Shown in pieces: positions 35,220-46,400 of a stretch of DNA of 64,000 nt. Location: assembly GCA_947477885.1 (NCBI GenBank), contig CANJUD010000002.1, forward strand, positions 124,001 to 188,000, given 5' to 3'. The translations under genes were made by a program, and so were the position numbers. This DNA comes from Bacteroidota bacterium (GTDB lineage Bacteria > Bacteroidota > Bacteroidia > UKL13-3). Positions within the stretch are counted from its first letter, which is position 1, and every line of letters begins with the position of its first letter. Under the pieces are notes generated by a model. It ran no database searches. It was not told the origin of the DNA and saw nothing but the letters and a program-made list of their open reading frames with translations.

Positions 35220-36764
35220 CTACAACTCTCTCCGCAATCTCGCCACCGGAATATTCAACTGCTCTCTATACTTAGCCACAGTTCTTCTCGCAATTCCATA
35301 ACCTTTCTTCTTCAATATATCCATCAATATTTCATCGGGCAAGGGTTTACGTTTGTCTTCAGCGGCTATGCATTCGGTCAAAATCTTTTTGATTTCTTTG
35401 TTGGATACTTCTTCTCCATCTTCGTTGGTCATGCCTTCGCTGAAGAAAAATTTGAGAGGGAAGATTCCAAACTCAGTGTCCACGTATTTGCTGCTGGCCA
35501 CACGACTGATGGTTGATATATCGAGACTAACCTTTTGGGCAATATCTTTCAGTATCATTGGCTTCAGTGAACGCTCATCGCCTTCAAAAAAGAATTCTCG
35601 TTGATATTCTACAATGGCATTCATCGTCAACATCAATGTATTATGCCTTTGTTTAATACTCTCAATAAACCACCGTGCCCCATCAATTTTCTGCTTGATG
35701 TATTGCATCGAATCCTTCAATTGTTTGTTGTTTGGATTTTTCTCGTAGCTTTTAATCGTATCGATATATGAGCGGCTCACCCTCAGTGGCGGCACATTGC
35801 GATTATTAAGCATCACCAAAAGTTTGTTACCTTCATTGGTCACGGTGAAATCGGGTATTATATAATTGCTCTTATCGGCTACCGAAATATCACCTGGTTT
35901 TGGATTGAGATGTATAATAACTTCAATCGCTCTTTTAAGCTCGGGCTCTTCTATTTTCAATGATTTGCAAAGGCGGTCGTAATGTTTTTTGGTAAAATCA
36001 TCTATATACTTTTCGATGATAGTGGTAGCTAATTTTACATTGAGGTCTTTATTATCTTTACGCTTGAGTTGCAGCAATAAACACTCCTGCAAGCTGCGTG
36101 CAGCAATACCTGCGGGATCGAGGCTTTGTATCTTTTTCAATACCGCTTCCAGTTCATTGATGTTGGTTTCTACATTTTGAGTAAAGGCCAAATCGTTTGA
36201 GATAGCGGGCAATTCTCTTCGCAAATAACCATCATCATCGAGAGAACCAATAATCTGCAATCCGATAACTTCTTCTTTTTCTGAAGTCACAATTGCTTCG
36301 AATTGCTCCGTGAGATAATCATGAAAACTGGTGGCACTAGCAATGGGCATTTCCTTTCTTTCTTCATTCGGGTCCGATTCTTCATATAATTGAAAATCAT
36401 CTCCATCGGCCATTTCATAATCATAATTTGAGAGATCATACAAATCATCCACGCTTTCATCCACGCTTTCGGCAACAGGTTCATCATCAAGTTGATTTTC
36501 AATCTCAACTTTTTGCTCAACGAGTTCATCGCCCTCGTGAGCCAATTCGTTTTCAATTCCTTTGGCATCGTCTTCACCAAATTTCACATCCACATCATCA
36601 TCATCTTCCAAACTCTCTTCCATTGCTGGGTTATCGAGCAATTCTTCTTCTACACGCTTTTCCAAATCGAGCGTATTGAGTTGCAGCAGTTTGATAAACT
36701 GTATCTGCTGAGGTGACAGTTTTTGCTGAAGTTTTAAATCTAAGTTAAGTTTTAGTCCACTCAT
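35220..36764 (-). CDS. rpoN: RNA polymerase sigma-54 factor
   Basis: This 514-residue sigma factor drives promoters of the -24/-12 class together with AAA+ activators. Region I is Gln/Leu-rich (LKLNLDLKLQQKLSPQQIQFIKLLQL). Region II (about 50-150) is very acidic (EDDDDVDVKFGEDD and more), longer and more acidic than in E. coli. The core-binding and DNA-binding regions follow, ending in the RpoN box ARRTVAKYRE (492-501). No enhancer-binding protein is encoded nearby. Confidence 0.96.
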   Translation of the reverse strand: MSGLKLNLDLKLQQKLSPQQIQFIKLLQLNTLDLEKRVEEELLDNPAMEESLEDDDDVDVKFGEDDAKGIENELAHEGDELVEQKVEIENQLDDEPVAESVDESVDDLYDLSNYDYEMADGDDFQLYEESDPNEERKEMPIASATSFHDYLTEQFEAIVTSEKEEVIGLQIIGSLDDDGYLRRELPAISNDLAFTQNVETNINELEAVLKKIQSLDPAGIAARSLQECLLLQLKRKDNKDLNVKLATTIIEKYIDDFTKKHYDRLCKSLKIEEPELKRAIEVIIHLNPKPGDISVADKSNYIIPDFTVTNEGNKLLVMLNNRNVPPLRVSRSYIDTIKSYEKNPNNKQLKDSMQYIKQKIDGARWFIESIKQRHNTLMLTMNAIVEYQREFFFEGDERSLKPMILKDIAQKVSLDISTISRVASSKYVDTEFGIFPLKFFFSEGMTNEDGEEVSNKEIKKILTECIAAEDKRKPLPDEILMDILKKKGYGIARRTVAKYREQLNIPVARLRREL

Positions 36765-36827
36765 TTTGGCTTATTCACAATTTCACTGCAATTTTAATCT
36801 AAAAATTTCAGATGTGGTTAACGACTG

Positions 36828-36859
36828 TTGCTTTAAACACACAAATATATATATCTTTG
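36828..36859 (+). promoter_or_regulatory. Putative promoter of the kinase/cytochrome/recQ run
   Basis: GTTG (36827-36830) and TATCTTTG (36852-36859) are 21 bp apart upstream of the histidine kinase. A start near 36866 would favour the ATG at 36957 over the TTG at 36867. Confidence 0.45.
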
Positions 36860-36956
36860 CCCTAGTTTGAATGTATTTATAAATATTTGGAATCGTTTGA
36901 ATAGCATAGGCTGTGCGAGCAATCCATCGCATAACGATAATATCGAAATCGTATTA

Positions 36957-38186
36957 ATGAATCGGGCATCGCTGCTGGCTTTTTTGTGCATTTTGCCCAT
37001 CAGTCTATCGGCCAAAATCGTTTTCCCAAATTATAATATATACTTAGTACTATTAATATTTGGATTTGGGTTTCTAGTAACCTTGTTATTTAACTTTTAT
37101 AGATTCTATAGTGTTGGCCGTTTTTATTCGTTTTTGCTTATCCAATTTGCAATATGCTGGGGTGCCTGTACCTTCGGCAGAGATGCGGGTGTGCAGAATA
37201 TTTCGGTGGTGCTTTTCGTAAGTCCGTTTATATATTATAAGAAAGAAGATGTAGTGCAAAGAATTGTTGCTTTCTTGATTCCAATTTTCGGACTTCTGGC
37301 ATTATATATTTCAGATTTTTCATTGTTTGCCAGCAGGGCAGAAATTGACAGCAATACCTTTTATGTGTTTCAGACTATAATATTGGTGGCTACATTGGTG
37401 GCATACTTTTTCAATGTGCTAGTTTTTAAGCAAAGTTACAATTTGCAAACCCGAGCTATCGAACAAAAAAATGCAGAGCTTATAGAAAGCGCCAACAAAG
37501 CAAACAAGCTAAACGAGAATCTGGACAAATTTGTATACACTGTATCTCATGACTTGCGTTCTCCTATATCTTCAGCTCTTGGCCTTATTGAATTGAGCAA
37601 AACAGAAAAAGATATCAATACCATCCATGAATATATGGTGATACAAGAAAAAAGCATGCGGCGGATGAATAATTTCGTGAGCGATATGTTGGCCTATTAT
37701 AAGAACTCAAAGTCTATTAATTATTATGAAAATATCGATTTAGAAAAATTGTTGGATGATATAATAGAATCGAATGCTACACTGATTAAAGATGGCAATA
37801 TCACACTCGAAGCCCATACAAATGAGCCAGAGAAGTTCCGATCAGACCCAATGAAGCTAAGGATTATTTTAACAAACTTGGTGGGCAACGCTATTAGATA
37901 TATTGACGAAGAAAAGGATACGCATACTATAAATATCGAAATAACTACTGACCCTGAAAAAGCTATATTTATTGTTTCAGATAACGGAATTGGAATTGCC
38001 AAAGAAAGTCAGGAAAAAGTTTTTGAAATGTTTTTTCGTGCCACGTTTAATAAGTCAGGGTCCGGCTTAGGCTTGTTTATGGTGAAAGAACTTTTAGAAA
38101 AACTAAACGGAAGTATTACCTTAGAATCGGACGAAAAAGTATATACTACATTTATCATAATTATTCCAAACCAAACTTTATCATGA
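36957..38186 (+). CDS. Membrane sensor histidine kinase
   Basis: This is about 409 residues from the ATG at 36957 (a TTG at 36867 would add 30). There are about six hydrophobic segments in the first ~180 residues, so it is a polytopic 7TM-like or 6TM sensor with no large extracellular domain. A coiled-coil (EQKNAELIESANKANKLNENLDKF) leads into the DHp domain with the phospho-acceptor in VSHDLRSPISSALG. The ATPase has the N-box NLVGNAIRYI, G1 DNGIGIA and G2 GSGLGLFMV. It is of the group II (PhoQ/NtrB-like) HisKA class. No response regulator is adjacent. The stop codon overlaps the start of the cytochrome gene by four bases (ATGA). Confidence 0.92.
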   Translation: MNRASLLAFLCILPISLSAKIVFPNYNIYLVLLIFGFGFLVTLLFNFYRFYSVGRFYSFLLIQFAICWGACTFGRDAGVQNISVVLFVSPFIYYKKEDVVQRIVAFLIPIFGLLALYISDFSLFASRAEIDSNTFYVFQTIILVATLVAYFFNVLVFKQSYNLQTRAIEQKNAELIESANKANKLNENLDKFVYTVSHDLRSPISSALGLIELSKTEKDINTIHEYMVIQEKSMRRMNNFVSDMLAYYKNSKSINYYENIDLEKLLDDIIESNATLIKDGNITLEAHTNEPEKFRSDPMKLRIILTNLVGNAIRYIDEEKDTHTINIEITTDPEKAIFIVSDNGIGIAKESQEKVFEMFFRATFNKSGSGLGLFMVKELLEKLNGSITLESDEKVYTTFIIIIPNQTLS

Positions 38187-38506
38187 AACACTATTATATT
38201 ATAATATTTATTACATTGCTGCTTTTTGCTTGCGGCGAAAATAAAAAACCTGAAACAGATGCTACTAAAACACCCATAAAAAAAGCAGATGGAAAACAAC
38301 TTTTTATGATGCGTTGTATCACGTGCCATGGCAATGATGGCAACGCTGGACTTGCTGGTGCTGCTAGGCTTGGCACATCAATATACAATAAAGAACAAAT
38401 AATAAATACCGTAAAGAACGGCCAAAAAGCAATGCCCAAAGTTGATTTGGAAAGTGAAGAAGAATACCAAGCACTTGCCGATTATGTGCTCACACTGCGC
38501 AAATAA
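38183..38506 (+). CDS. Lipoprotein c-type cytochrome
   Basis: This 107-residue protein has a lipoprotein signal ending in LFAC (Cys17) and a single heme-binding motif CITCH (Cys45, Cys48, His49). The axial methionine is probably Met84 in KAMPKV. It is a small class I cytochrome c that carries one electron at a time, anchored by lipid in the periplasm. The translation start overlaps the kinase gene (ATGA). The recQ start codon follows immediately after the stop (0 bp), so the three genes are translationally linked. No oxidase or reductase partner lies near. Confidence 0.93.
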   Translation: MKHYYIIIFITLLLFACGENKKPETDATKTPIKKADGKQLFMMRCITCHGNDGNAGLAGAARLGTSIYNKEQIINTVKNGQKAMPKVDLESEEEYQALADYVLTLRK

Positions 38507-40405
38507 ATGCAGCCCGATTTACACCAAATATTAAAACAATATTGGGGTTATAACGACTTCAGAAAAGGACAGGAAGAAATAATAAATTCTGTTTTACAAG
38601 CAAAAGATACAATTGCTTTATTGCCTACAGGTGGTGGCAAATCATTGTGTTTTCAGGTACCTGCTATGGCTATGGATGGGATTTGTATTGTAGTGTCTCC
38701 ATTGGTGGCTTTAATGAAAGACCAAACAGACCGCTTGAAAAAATTAGGTATTAAAGCTGAACTTGTATATTCAGGAAAATCATCGAAAGAGATAGACCGC
38801 ATTTTGGATAATTGTATATATGCTGGCGATATTAAATTTCTATATACATCTCCCGAACGACTTCAGAATCCTGTGTTTCAAGCCAGGTTCGAAAAAATGA
38901 AGGTGAATTTGATTGCAGTAGATGAAGCACATTGTGTATCACAATGGGGCTATGATTTCCGTCCCGAATATTTGCAAATTGCTGAACTAAGAAAAATAAA
39001 ACCTGATGTTCCATTTATTGCCGTAACTGCCAGTGCTACGCCAACTGTGGTGAAAGACATTGCCGAAAAACTTTGGTTAAAAGATCCTATCATATATAAA
39101 AGTTCTTTTGAGCGTGCTAATTTATCATATGTAGTAAGAGAAACTGATAATAAAACGGGACAACTATTACAGATAGTTGACAAGATAAAAGGCACTACGA
39201 TATTATATGCAAATAATAGAAAAGCGACCAAAGAAATTGCTCTGCTATTAAACAAAAATGGTTTCCAAGCAGATTATTATCATGCTGGATTAACGATGAT
39301 AGAACGCGAAAAAAAGCAAAACGATTGGCTGCAAAATAAAATTAGAATTATGTGCTGCACCAATGCATTTGGAATGGGAATAGATAAAGCCGATGTGCGA
39401 TTGGTAGTGCATTACGAAATGCCTGATTCGCTTGAAGCATACTACCAAGAAGCTGGCAGAGCAGGGCGTGATGGTGAAAAATCCTATGCGGTTTTGCTCA
39501 CACACCCAGCAGATGAAGAAAAGAAAAAAGAGATGCAAGCCGTTCGTTTCCCTGAGCTCACTTTTGTGAAAGATGTATATAATAATATATGCTCACAACT
39601 TATGATTCCGTGGGGCGAAGGACAATATAATAGTTATGATTTTGAGATTGGTGGATTTTGTAAAAAATATAATTATGATGTGCAGACAACATTCTCAGCA
39701 TTGAAAATTTTAGAACAAAACCAGTGGCTCAAACTCAATGACGCCATGCACGAGCCTTCCAAAGTAATGATACTTACCGATGAGTTTACTTTATACAAAC
39801 TGGAAGTAGAAAATCCGGTATATGATACTTTACTGAAATTTTTATTGCGCAGTTATGGTGGAATTTCAGACCACTATATTATTATACAAGAAGAGCAAAT
39901 TGCTACCAAACTTAAATGGACCACAGCACAAGTAGTAGAACTGCTCAACAAACTTGAAAAGCTAGAAGTGCTTGACTACACTGCTAGAAAAGAAAGTCCA
40001 CAAATATTTTTTTTACAAGACAGAGTAAAGAAAGAGAACTTATTATTAGACACCCAGCTCATCAATTTTCTAAAATCGACTTATATAACTCGACAAACAA
40101 AAATGTTGGATTATACAAAACTTGCTGAGGAATGCAGAAGCAACTATATCAGAAATTATTTTGCAGATGCTACTATCCTACCCTGCGGCATTTGCGATAA
40201 TTGTTTGGACAACCGCAAGAAACTAGAAAGCAATAAAAGCATCGAAGAAAAATTATTGAAACTATTATATAATAATCCAATGCCTGTTGAAACCTTGGTA
40301 AATAATCAACCAGAAAAAATTAAAAATGAACGATTGTCTGCCATTCGAAAACTATTGGATGAAGGGGCGTTGGTGTTGGAGAATGGCGAAGTAATTGCCA
40401 AATAA
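38507..40405 (+). CDS. recQ: ATP-dependent DNA helicase RecQ
   Basis: This 632-residue helicase unwinds DNA 3'-5' during recombination and fork repair. Helicase motifs are present: LPTGGGKSLCF (I), DEAHCVSQWGYDFRPEY (II plus aromatic loop), TASATP (III), ATP-site arginine segment YYQEAGRAGRDG (VI). The RQC zinc region is in EECRSNYIRNYF...PCGICDNC with four cysteines. An HRDC domain of the usual size is not evident; a short tail of ~65 residues replaces it. It starts directly after the cytochrome gene and ends at a bidirectional terminator. Confidence 0.95.
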   Translation: MQPDLHQILKQYWGYNDFRKGQEEIINSVLQAKDTIALLPTGGGKSLCFQVPAMAMDGICIVVSPLVALMKDQTDRLKKLGIKAELVYSGKSSKEIDRILDNCIYAGDIKFLYTSPERLQNPVFQARFEKMKVNLIAVDEAHCVSQWGYDFRPEYLQIAELRKIKPDVPFIAVTASATPTVVKDIAEKLWLKDPIIYKSSFERANLSYVVRETDNKTGQLLQIVDKIKGTTILYANNRKATKEIALLLNKNGFQADYYHAGLTMIEREKKQNDWLQNKIRIMCCTNAFGMGIDKADVRLVVHYEMPDSLEAYYQEAGRAGRDGEKSYAVLLTHPADEEKKKEMQAVRFPELTFVKDVYNNICSQLMIPWGEGQYNSYDFEIGGFCKKYNYDVQTTFSALKILEQNQWLKLNDAMHEPSKVMILTDEFTLYKLEVENPVYDTLLKFLLRSYGGISDHYIIIQEEQIATKLKWTTAQVVELLNKLEKLEVLDYTARKESPQIFFLQDRVKKENLLLDTQLINFLKSTYITRQTKMLDYTKLAEECRSNYIRNYFADATILPCGICDNCLDNRKKLESNKSIEEKLLKLLYNNPMPVETLVNNQPEKIKNERLSAIRKLLDEGALVLENGEVIAK

Positions 40406-40430
40406 AAAAGGGAGAACTACTTTTCGTAAT
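40400..40430. repeat. Left copy of a 31-bp direct repeat flanking the giant genes
   Basis: These 31 bases (left half and loop of the terminator) recur exactly at 58753-58783 in the same orientation. The two copies bracket the two giant T9SS genes. Confidence 0.93.
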
Positions 40431-40443
40431 TCTCCCTTTTTAT
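40404..40443. terminator. Bidirectional terminator between recQ and the giant operon
   Basis: AAAAAGGGAGAA pairs with TTCTCCCTTTTT around an inner TAC/GTA pair, with A- and T-tracts on both sides. It serves recQ (plus) and the 4170-codon gene (minus). Confidence 0.92.
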
Positions 40444-40458
40444 TTAGTGTAACTTTTA

Positions 40459-43400
40459 TTAATTTACTTTCACCAATTTTATAACTTTAGCTAGGTTATG
40501 CGAATTAACACCTATCATGTATATTCCTTTGGCAAGCCCCAATTTGTCTAAATCTATCATATAATTATAGGTAGATTGATCGGGTCTGATAGTTGTATTC
40601 CAAATTTTCTTACCAGACATATCGGTTAATGAAATCTCCAATGGTTGGTTATTTAAATTACTTAATTTTAATTGAACCTCCTTACTGGTTGGATTCGGAT
40701 AAGCGTCTACCTCAGCGGATATAAGAGTTTTAGCATTGGTATATGGCATCAATGAATTCATATTTTTAAATACGTATGGCTCCGAGAAAGAACCTGAAAT
40801 TTGGTTAGTGGTAAATGGGAAAGAATCGATACAGTCATACCAGGCGCTATCGGCCAAACTCAAAATTTGGAAAGAAACTATTTCACTATCTTTATTAGCA
40901 TATACAAACATAGAAACATAAGATTGGCCTAAAGCAGAAATATATTCTAATGTTCCAACACCACGACATTCGTTTCCAACATAGGCAAACACTTGATCAC
41001 CATCGTGCAGAGACCAAAACCCATTCAACAGTATTTTGCCTTGTATGTACATATTGTTTCCGTATTCTGCCGATCTCACTGCCGTCAAACCTTTAGTTTT
41101 GCCAAATGGAACATAATTGGTTTTATAAGCAGTTCCTCCATCTTTATTTTGAACTTTAATCATATATGATTTAAATCTTCGCAAGGTATCCAAGCTTCCG
41201 ACCCAACGGCTGTTATTTCCATCAAACATGGAGACCCCCTCGCCAAATGAAGTCTTTATAATGTCGCCATCATCACTCGCGGTATCCCTCAACACAGAAT
41301 TTATAGGCTTATCAGTGGCGTAGCTATAACCAATCATATTCCAACCTTCCTTCAGAGGAATAGTCTTTGGCGTTGACGCTGCACCAGAAAATAATAAGGT
41401 ATCATAATCAGTTAAATAAATCATATAACCAGAATCGGCTCTTAATCTATCTAAATTAATAGTTGACACCCACTTTGTTTGATTATAGGCTGCAGAAGTA
41501 TTGAGGGTTTTAATAAAGGTACCTCTAGAATTACGCAATCTACCAAGCACTTTATTAATTGAGTCACTAGGCAATACGGTATTAAATGAAAGCGAATTCC
41601 AACCCGGCACCAAGGGTATATATCTCACTGTATCTTTAGCCGTATTTACATCTAAAATTATAGGCTCTAGTAAGGTACCAAATACCTTATTAATGACATA
41701 ATTATAAGATACGGCTGGACGTGCATCGAATTCAGTTCCTGACGAAGCTTTCCAAATTCTAAACTCCATTGGTTTGCCATTGTCAGCGCTCGAACCATAC
41801 ACCGTAATATAAGCCGCCCAATACCCATCAATTTTCCTAATATTGGCAAAACCTCTTACTGTATTATCTATAATCACGGCAATTTTATCACGTGAATCTT
41901 TTGAGGTATCGCCATTAATTTTAAAATTGGCAATAATATTGGCTGTGGTGCTATACAAACTTCTGTTTACCCTCCACTGCACATCATTAGAATACACATT
42001 AACTTTTACAGACAAATTCAAATCTGAAAAACCTGGTATAGTTGCTTTTAGCAAGTATGTATAACTAGAGTCTGGTTTTAAATTGGTAGCATTAATTTTA
42101 ACTAAAATAGGCATACCTGCCAAGGTTACCAAATTGCTTGGATATTGAGGCTTGGCATCTAAGACACCATTCATTCCATTTAAACTAAATTGTCGCGATA
42201 TATTACCAGTATTAAATAAGTAGGTAACAATACTGTCGGAGGTACCTGCAGTAATATTAAATTCCAAATTATTGGTGGCCCAAAATATGGGATTATTGCT
42301 AATAACAAAAGACCACTTCACAGTATCACCAGCCAACCCATTGCCATTTATATCAACAATATTATATAGCTTGGCATTAATTAATTTACCATCAAATTTC
42401 GCCATATCCGCATCCGATATTTTAAATACCAGACCATTTAATTGATTACAATATACTTGAGTTGATATACGCACATTAGATTCAGCAACAGTAAAACTTA
42501 TATACTGACTACTACTATCCACACCATAGCAATTGATAGCTTCATTAAAAGCTACGGAAATCTCTTCACCTTTCGACAAAACACCATCCGACGGTTTGGG
42601 ATCACCTATCACATACAATGCGGATCTATTTATTTTACCTGAGGTGATATTAGAATACATATAACCTCCCACATCGCATTTAGAAACTGCTCTAATATCG
42701 TAATTACCATCAATGATTTTGCGATTATTTGTAATCTTCCAAACCACCGGATAGGTAGGTGGATTCCCAGAAAATCTCTCTGCTTCATAATAGGTAGCAA
42801 GTTCCTCTCTGCTAATTGCCCAAAACTGGGTCCACTTGTTATCTCCAAACTTTTTATATTCCATTAATATGGAGTCCAAGTTTTTATTATTGATATCATA
42901 ATCGCCGAGCGTGAAAATAATTTGTTCATCTTTTAGCTTTTCCTTCTTAATGCTCCAATTATTGGTGGGGCTTAAAATGCTAACTTTACTGCAAGGCGAG
43001 TTAAAATAGAATGACATAAAAATAGTAGAATCAGCTATGGTTCCCCAATTACATGCAGAACCAAAGCCCACTTCAATATCTAAATACTCCGAATAATAAG
43101 GATTGGGTTCAATAAACAAATTGGTATACTGCGACGTTTGAGCAGGCACGCGTATAACAGATTGCCCTATGATTTTACCACCTTCTCTTATAATAGCACC
43201 ATTTTGATTGGTTTCAGGCCTAATTTCCAACATAAATTCACGTTCTTCATTAAACGGATTCATATTGGTTAATTTAATAGGTACAATCACCTGCTTAGAG
43301 GGGTCGAGGCCTTTCATTGGGAACGTTACCTTGCTGCCGTCAGGTCTTTCAAAAGCTATTCGCACATCATCTCTATATATAGTTCCTGGCTCGGGAGGAC

Positions 43401-46400
43401 AAGCAGAGCGACCTCCCAAAGTTACAAAATAAGGGGTATGGTTTTTTTCAATACCTTTAAATGCTAAAACGCTATATTGATCGCCTGCTGTTTCATCATT
43501 AAGCTCAAATCCTGTGGTAATGGATGTATCGAAGGATGTAGTTGACGATTGATCCTGTTGGTGGTGAAAGTTAAAAGTTACGCCAACATTTCCAGTCGCG
43601 CTGGCAACTGTTGTAATTGCTCCCCCAGTTACGCCCACTCCAATCCCAGCAAATGCACCTAGAAAGGTTGTCACCTCCGCTCCGAAGGTAAGCCCGGCAA
43701 ATGCTTCCACATCCATGTAACTGCTTTGATCGTATCCACTAGATCGCGACTTGGCAACGGTTTGCTCCTTGCTAAATGAGCTACCTCCGCCGGAAAAACT
43801 TATATTTTCAGCTTCGAAACCAAACAAGCCATTATAGGCTTTATCTAAGTTCATATTATCCAAGCGGGTCTGAGACCAACTGACACCCGTTGCATTCTTA
43901 AGTTGAAACTTATAATCTGATAAATTTCTAACTACCTCCGATACTTTATTATATTTCTCTATGAGGGCCTGGGTCCAAGTAATGTTTGGCTTTAAGACAA
44001 AACTAACATTACCACTTGCATCGGTAACATAGGAGCCAATAATATCGCAAAACCCTTCTTTAGACCAAAGTCTAATTTGAGTTTTATAAGGCTCTGGAAT
44101 ATTGTCGTAATTGGCTGTATTACATAAATTATAGTAAGGCACAGACTTAGTACGGTGATATTCGAGCACATTTTCCCAATTTTTCTTTCTTAATTTGGTG
44201 ACGGCTAAAAATTTATCTGCACTAACCCCAACTGACGATAATTGACCTGCGGATATGGCCTCAATATCTAGCGCATAATTGTCGATTAAATGCATAATTT
44301 GATCAACGGTATATACCCACGTAGTTTTTAAACCATTATAGCTTGTTGCAATTTTTTTCTTATTTAAAATGTGACAACTGTCATCCACTATTATTTCGTT
44401 TGCGATGCCGTATGCATTAACAACACCTCCTCCCACTATCACATCGGCCCTATCACCAACCATAAAGGTGGATCCATCGGCACTAAAAATATTGGATACA
44501 GGGCTGGTGCTTATTCGCTGCTTATTTTCAACTGAAACTTCATAGCCTACATGCTCCCCATCTGATCCTCCACCTTTTGCTGCAAATTCTGCTCTCACTC
44601 CAGCACCAAAGATTTCAGTTTCGAGTTCCATTCTATTTCCGACAGCAAATTCGTCACTGCTACTTACTTCAAGGGAGTTTTTAAATGACGTATTTTTTTC
44701 AATATAACTAAAACTTGCATCGCCCGGGGGATCTCGTAAAACGAATAAAGGCATCTGCACCAACCCGCTGGAACTGGTATCTACATCTACAATAAAATCG
44801 CTACCTGGGGTAGAGGCAATCCCTTCTACAATTACCAAATATTGCTTATCACCCATAAAAACATCATCGGCCGTATAATACTGAACTACTATATTTTTAA
44901 GATGGGGAGAAACTACATTGGGCCCATTGGCTGTAAAATAATATTTAGGAAAACTATTTGTAACAGGGTCGAAATATATTGTAGTATCCCCTACTGCAGC
45001 TGCATCATTAATGATATGCACATAACCACCAGCAACCCCGCAGGAACTGGCATAGTGAACTTCTTTTACAAATGGGTTTAAGCCAATAGTTGCCCCTTGC
45101 TTAATAATAGGAATTTCAGTTCCCTGGGGAGGGTTACATAAATATCTTTTAAATCCATACATATTTATTTCAGGTGGGCGGTGGTATATAAATGCTGTCA
45201 CAAAAGGATTTTTGTAGGCGTAATCTCTTAGGGAATCCGAACCTCCAAAGGTGCTAAAATCTATTTCATTATTTCTTTGCGAAAGATAATTGACCACTTG
45301 GATATTATTTGCAGAAGGTGTTTCCACATCTTTTACTGTAATAGAATACTTTAGCGCAGGCAGGAACACAAGGGCGTGGCCACTATTATTAGTTGTTATT
45401 GATTTTTCATAACAACCATCTTCGCTTGCTATATATAATATAAACTTATTGACACCTGGTATTATACCACAAGCTGTTTTTACATCAATAATAAGCGGGA
45501 AGGCAGCAGTATCATAAAAATTATAGGTAGCAGTGGAAGATGCTGTTAGATTAATTTTATCGTAAAACACATGATCAAACTTAAAGAATTCTGTATCTTG
45601 TATATTATTGCGCGTCACTACCCTAAAAGTATCGACAGCAATACTATAATAATCTATGGTTTGATCGGCAGGGTCGTATACAAAAGAATAAGCCCCCTGC
45701 TCGTTAGTGCTTGTCGCAATTTTTGAAGTTGTGCCATTTTTAAATATGGTATTAAACACCACATTAACACTGTCCAAACCGCAGTTTACTGTATTTCGGG
45801 CTATTACGCCTTTTACTACATACGAAGTTAAATCGTAAAATGGTGCAGCAGACCCCTGCGTTGCTTGTAAATCAACATCGACACTGGTTGTATCCCTATT
45901 TAATTTATGACCAGCAAGAAATGGTACTATATAAAAGGTAGCCGCTTTATTATAATATACATTTTTAAAATTATACTTTCCACTGGCATTGGTATTGGTA
46001 TAATACGCGAAGGTTTCGCCATCAATAGTGGCATAAGCTTTAACCTGCACGTTAGGTATACCTGAAGAAGAAACTCCGGATAGCACATACCCTTGAATGG
46101 AACCATCGCTGGTTGCATAACCTACATCCGATATATCGTTGGACATATTGCCCGCAGTATCTACAATTCTTACAGCATAATGATATTCTTTGCCGGGAAT
46201 GCCGGTGGCATCATAATATACAAATTGGTTTGCTGCTGTATTGTCTATTAACTCTCCATCGCGATATATATTATAATAATCATTTATTTTCTTATTGGAT
46301 ACGGTCCATGCAATTTTTACTTTACCTGCAATGGTTCCCTTACTTGCTGTAACACTTAAAGGGTCATTAGCAGAATAGTTAAAATTAAAGAAATACACCG

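Noticed and set aside
36867-36956. TTG start for the histidine kinase
   Set aside because: The promoter-like site puts the transcript start at about 36866, leaving no leader, and the ATG at 36957 opens directly into the first membrane segment.
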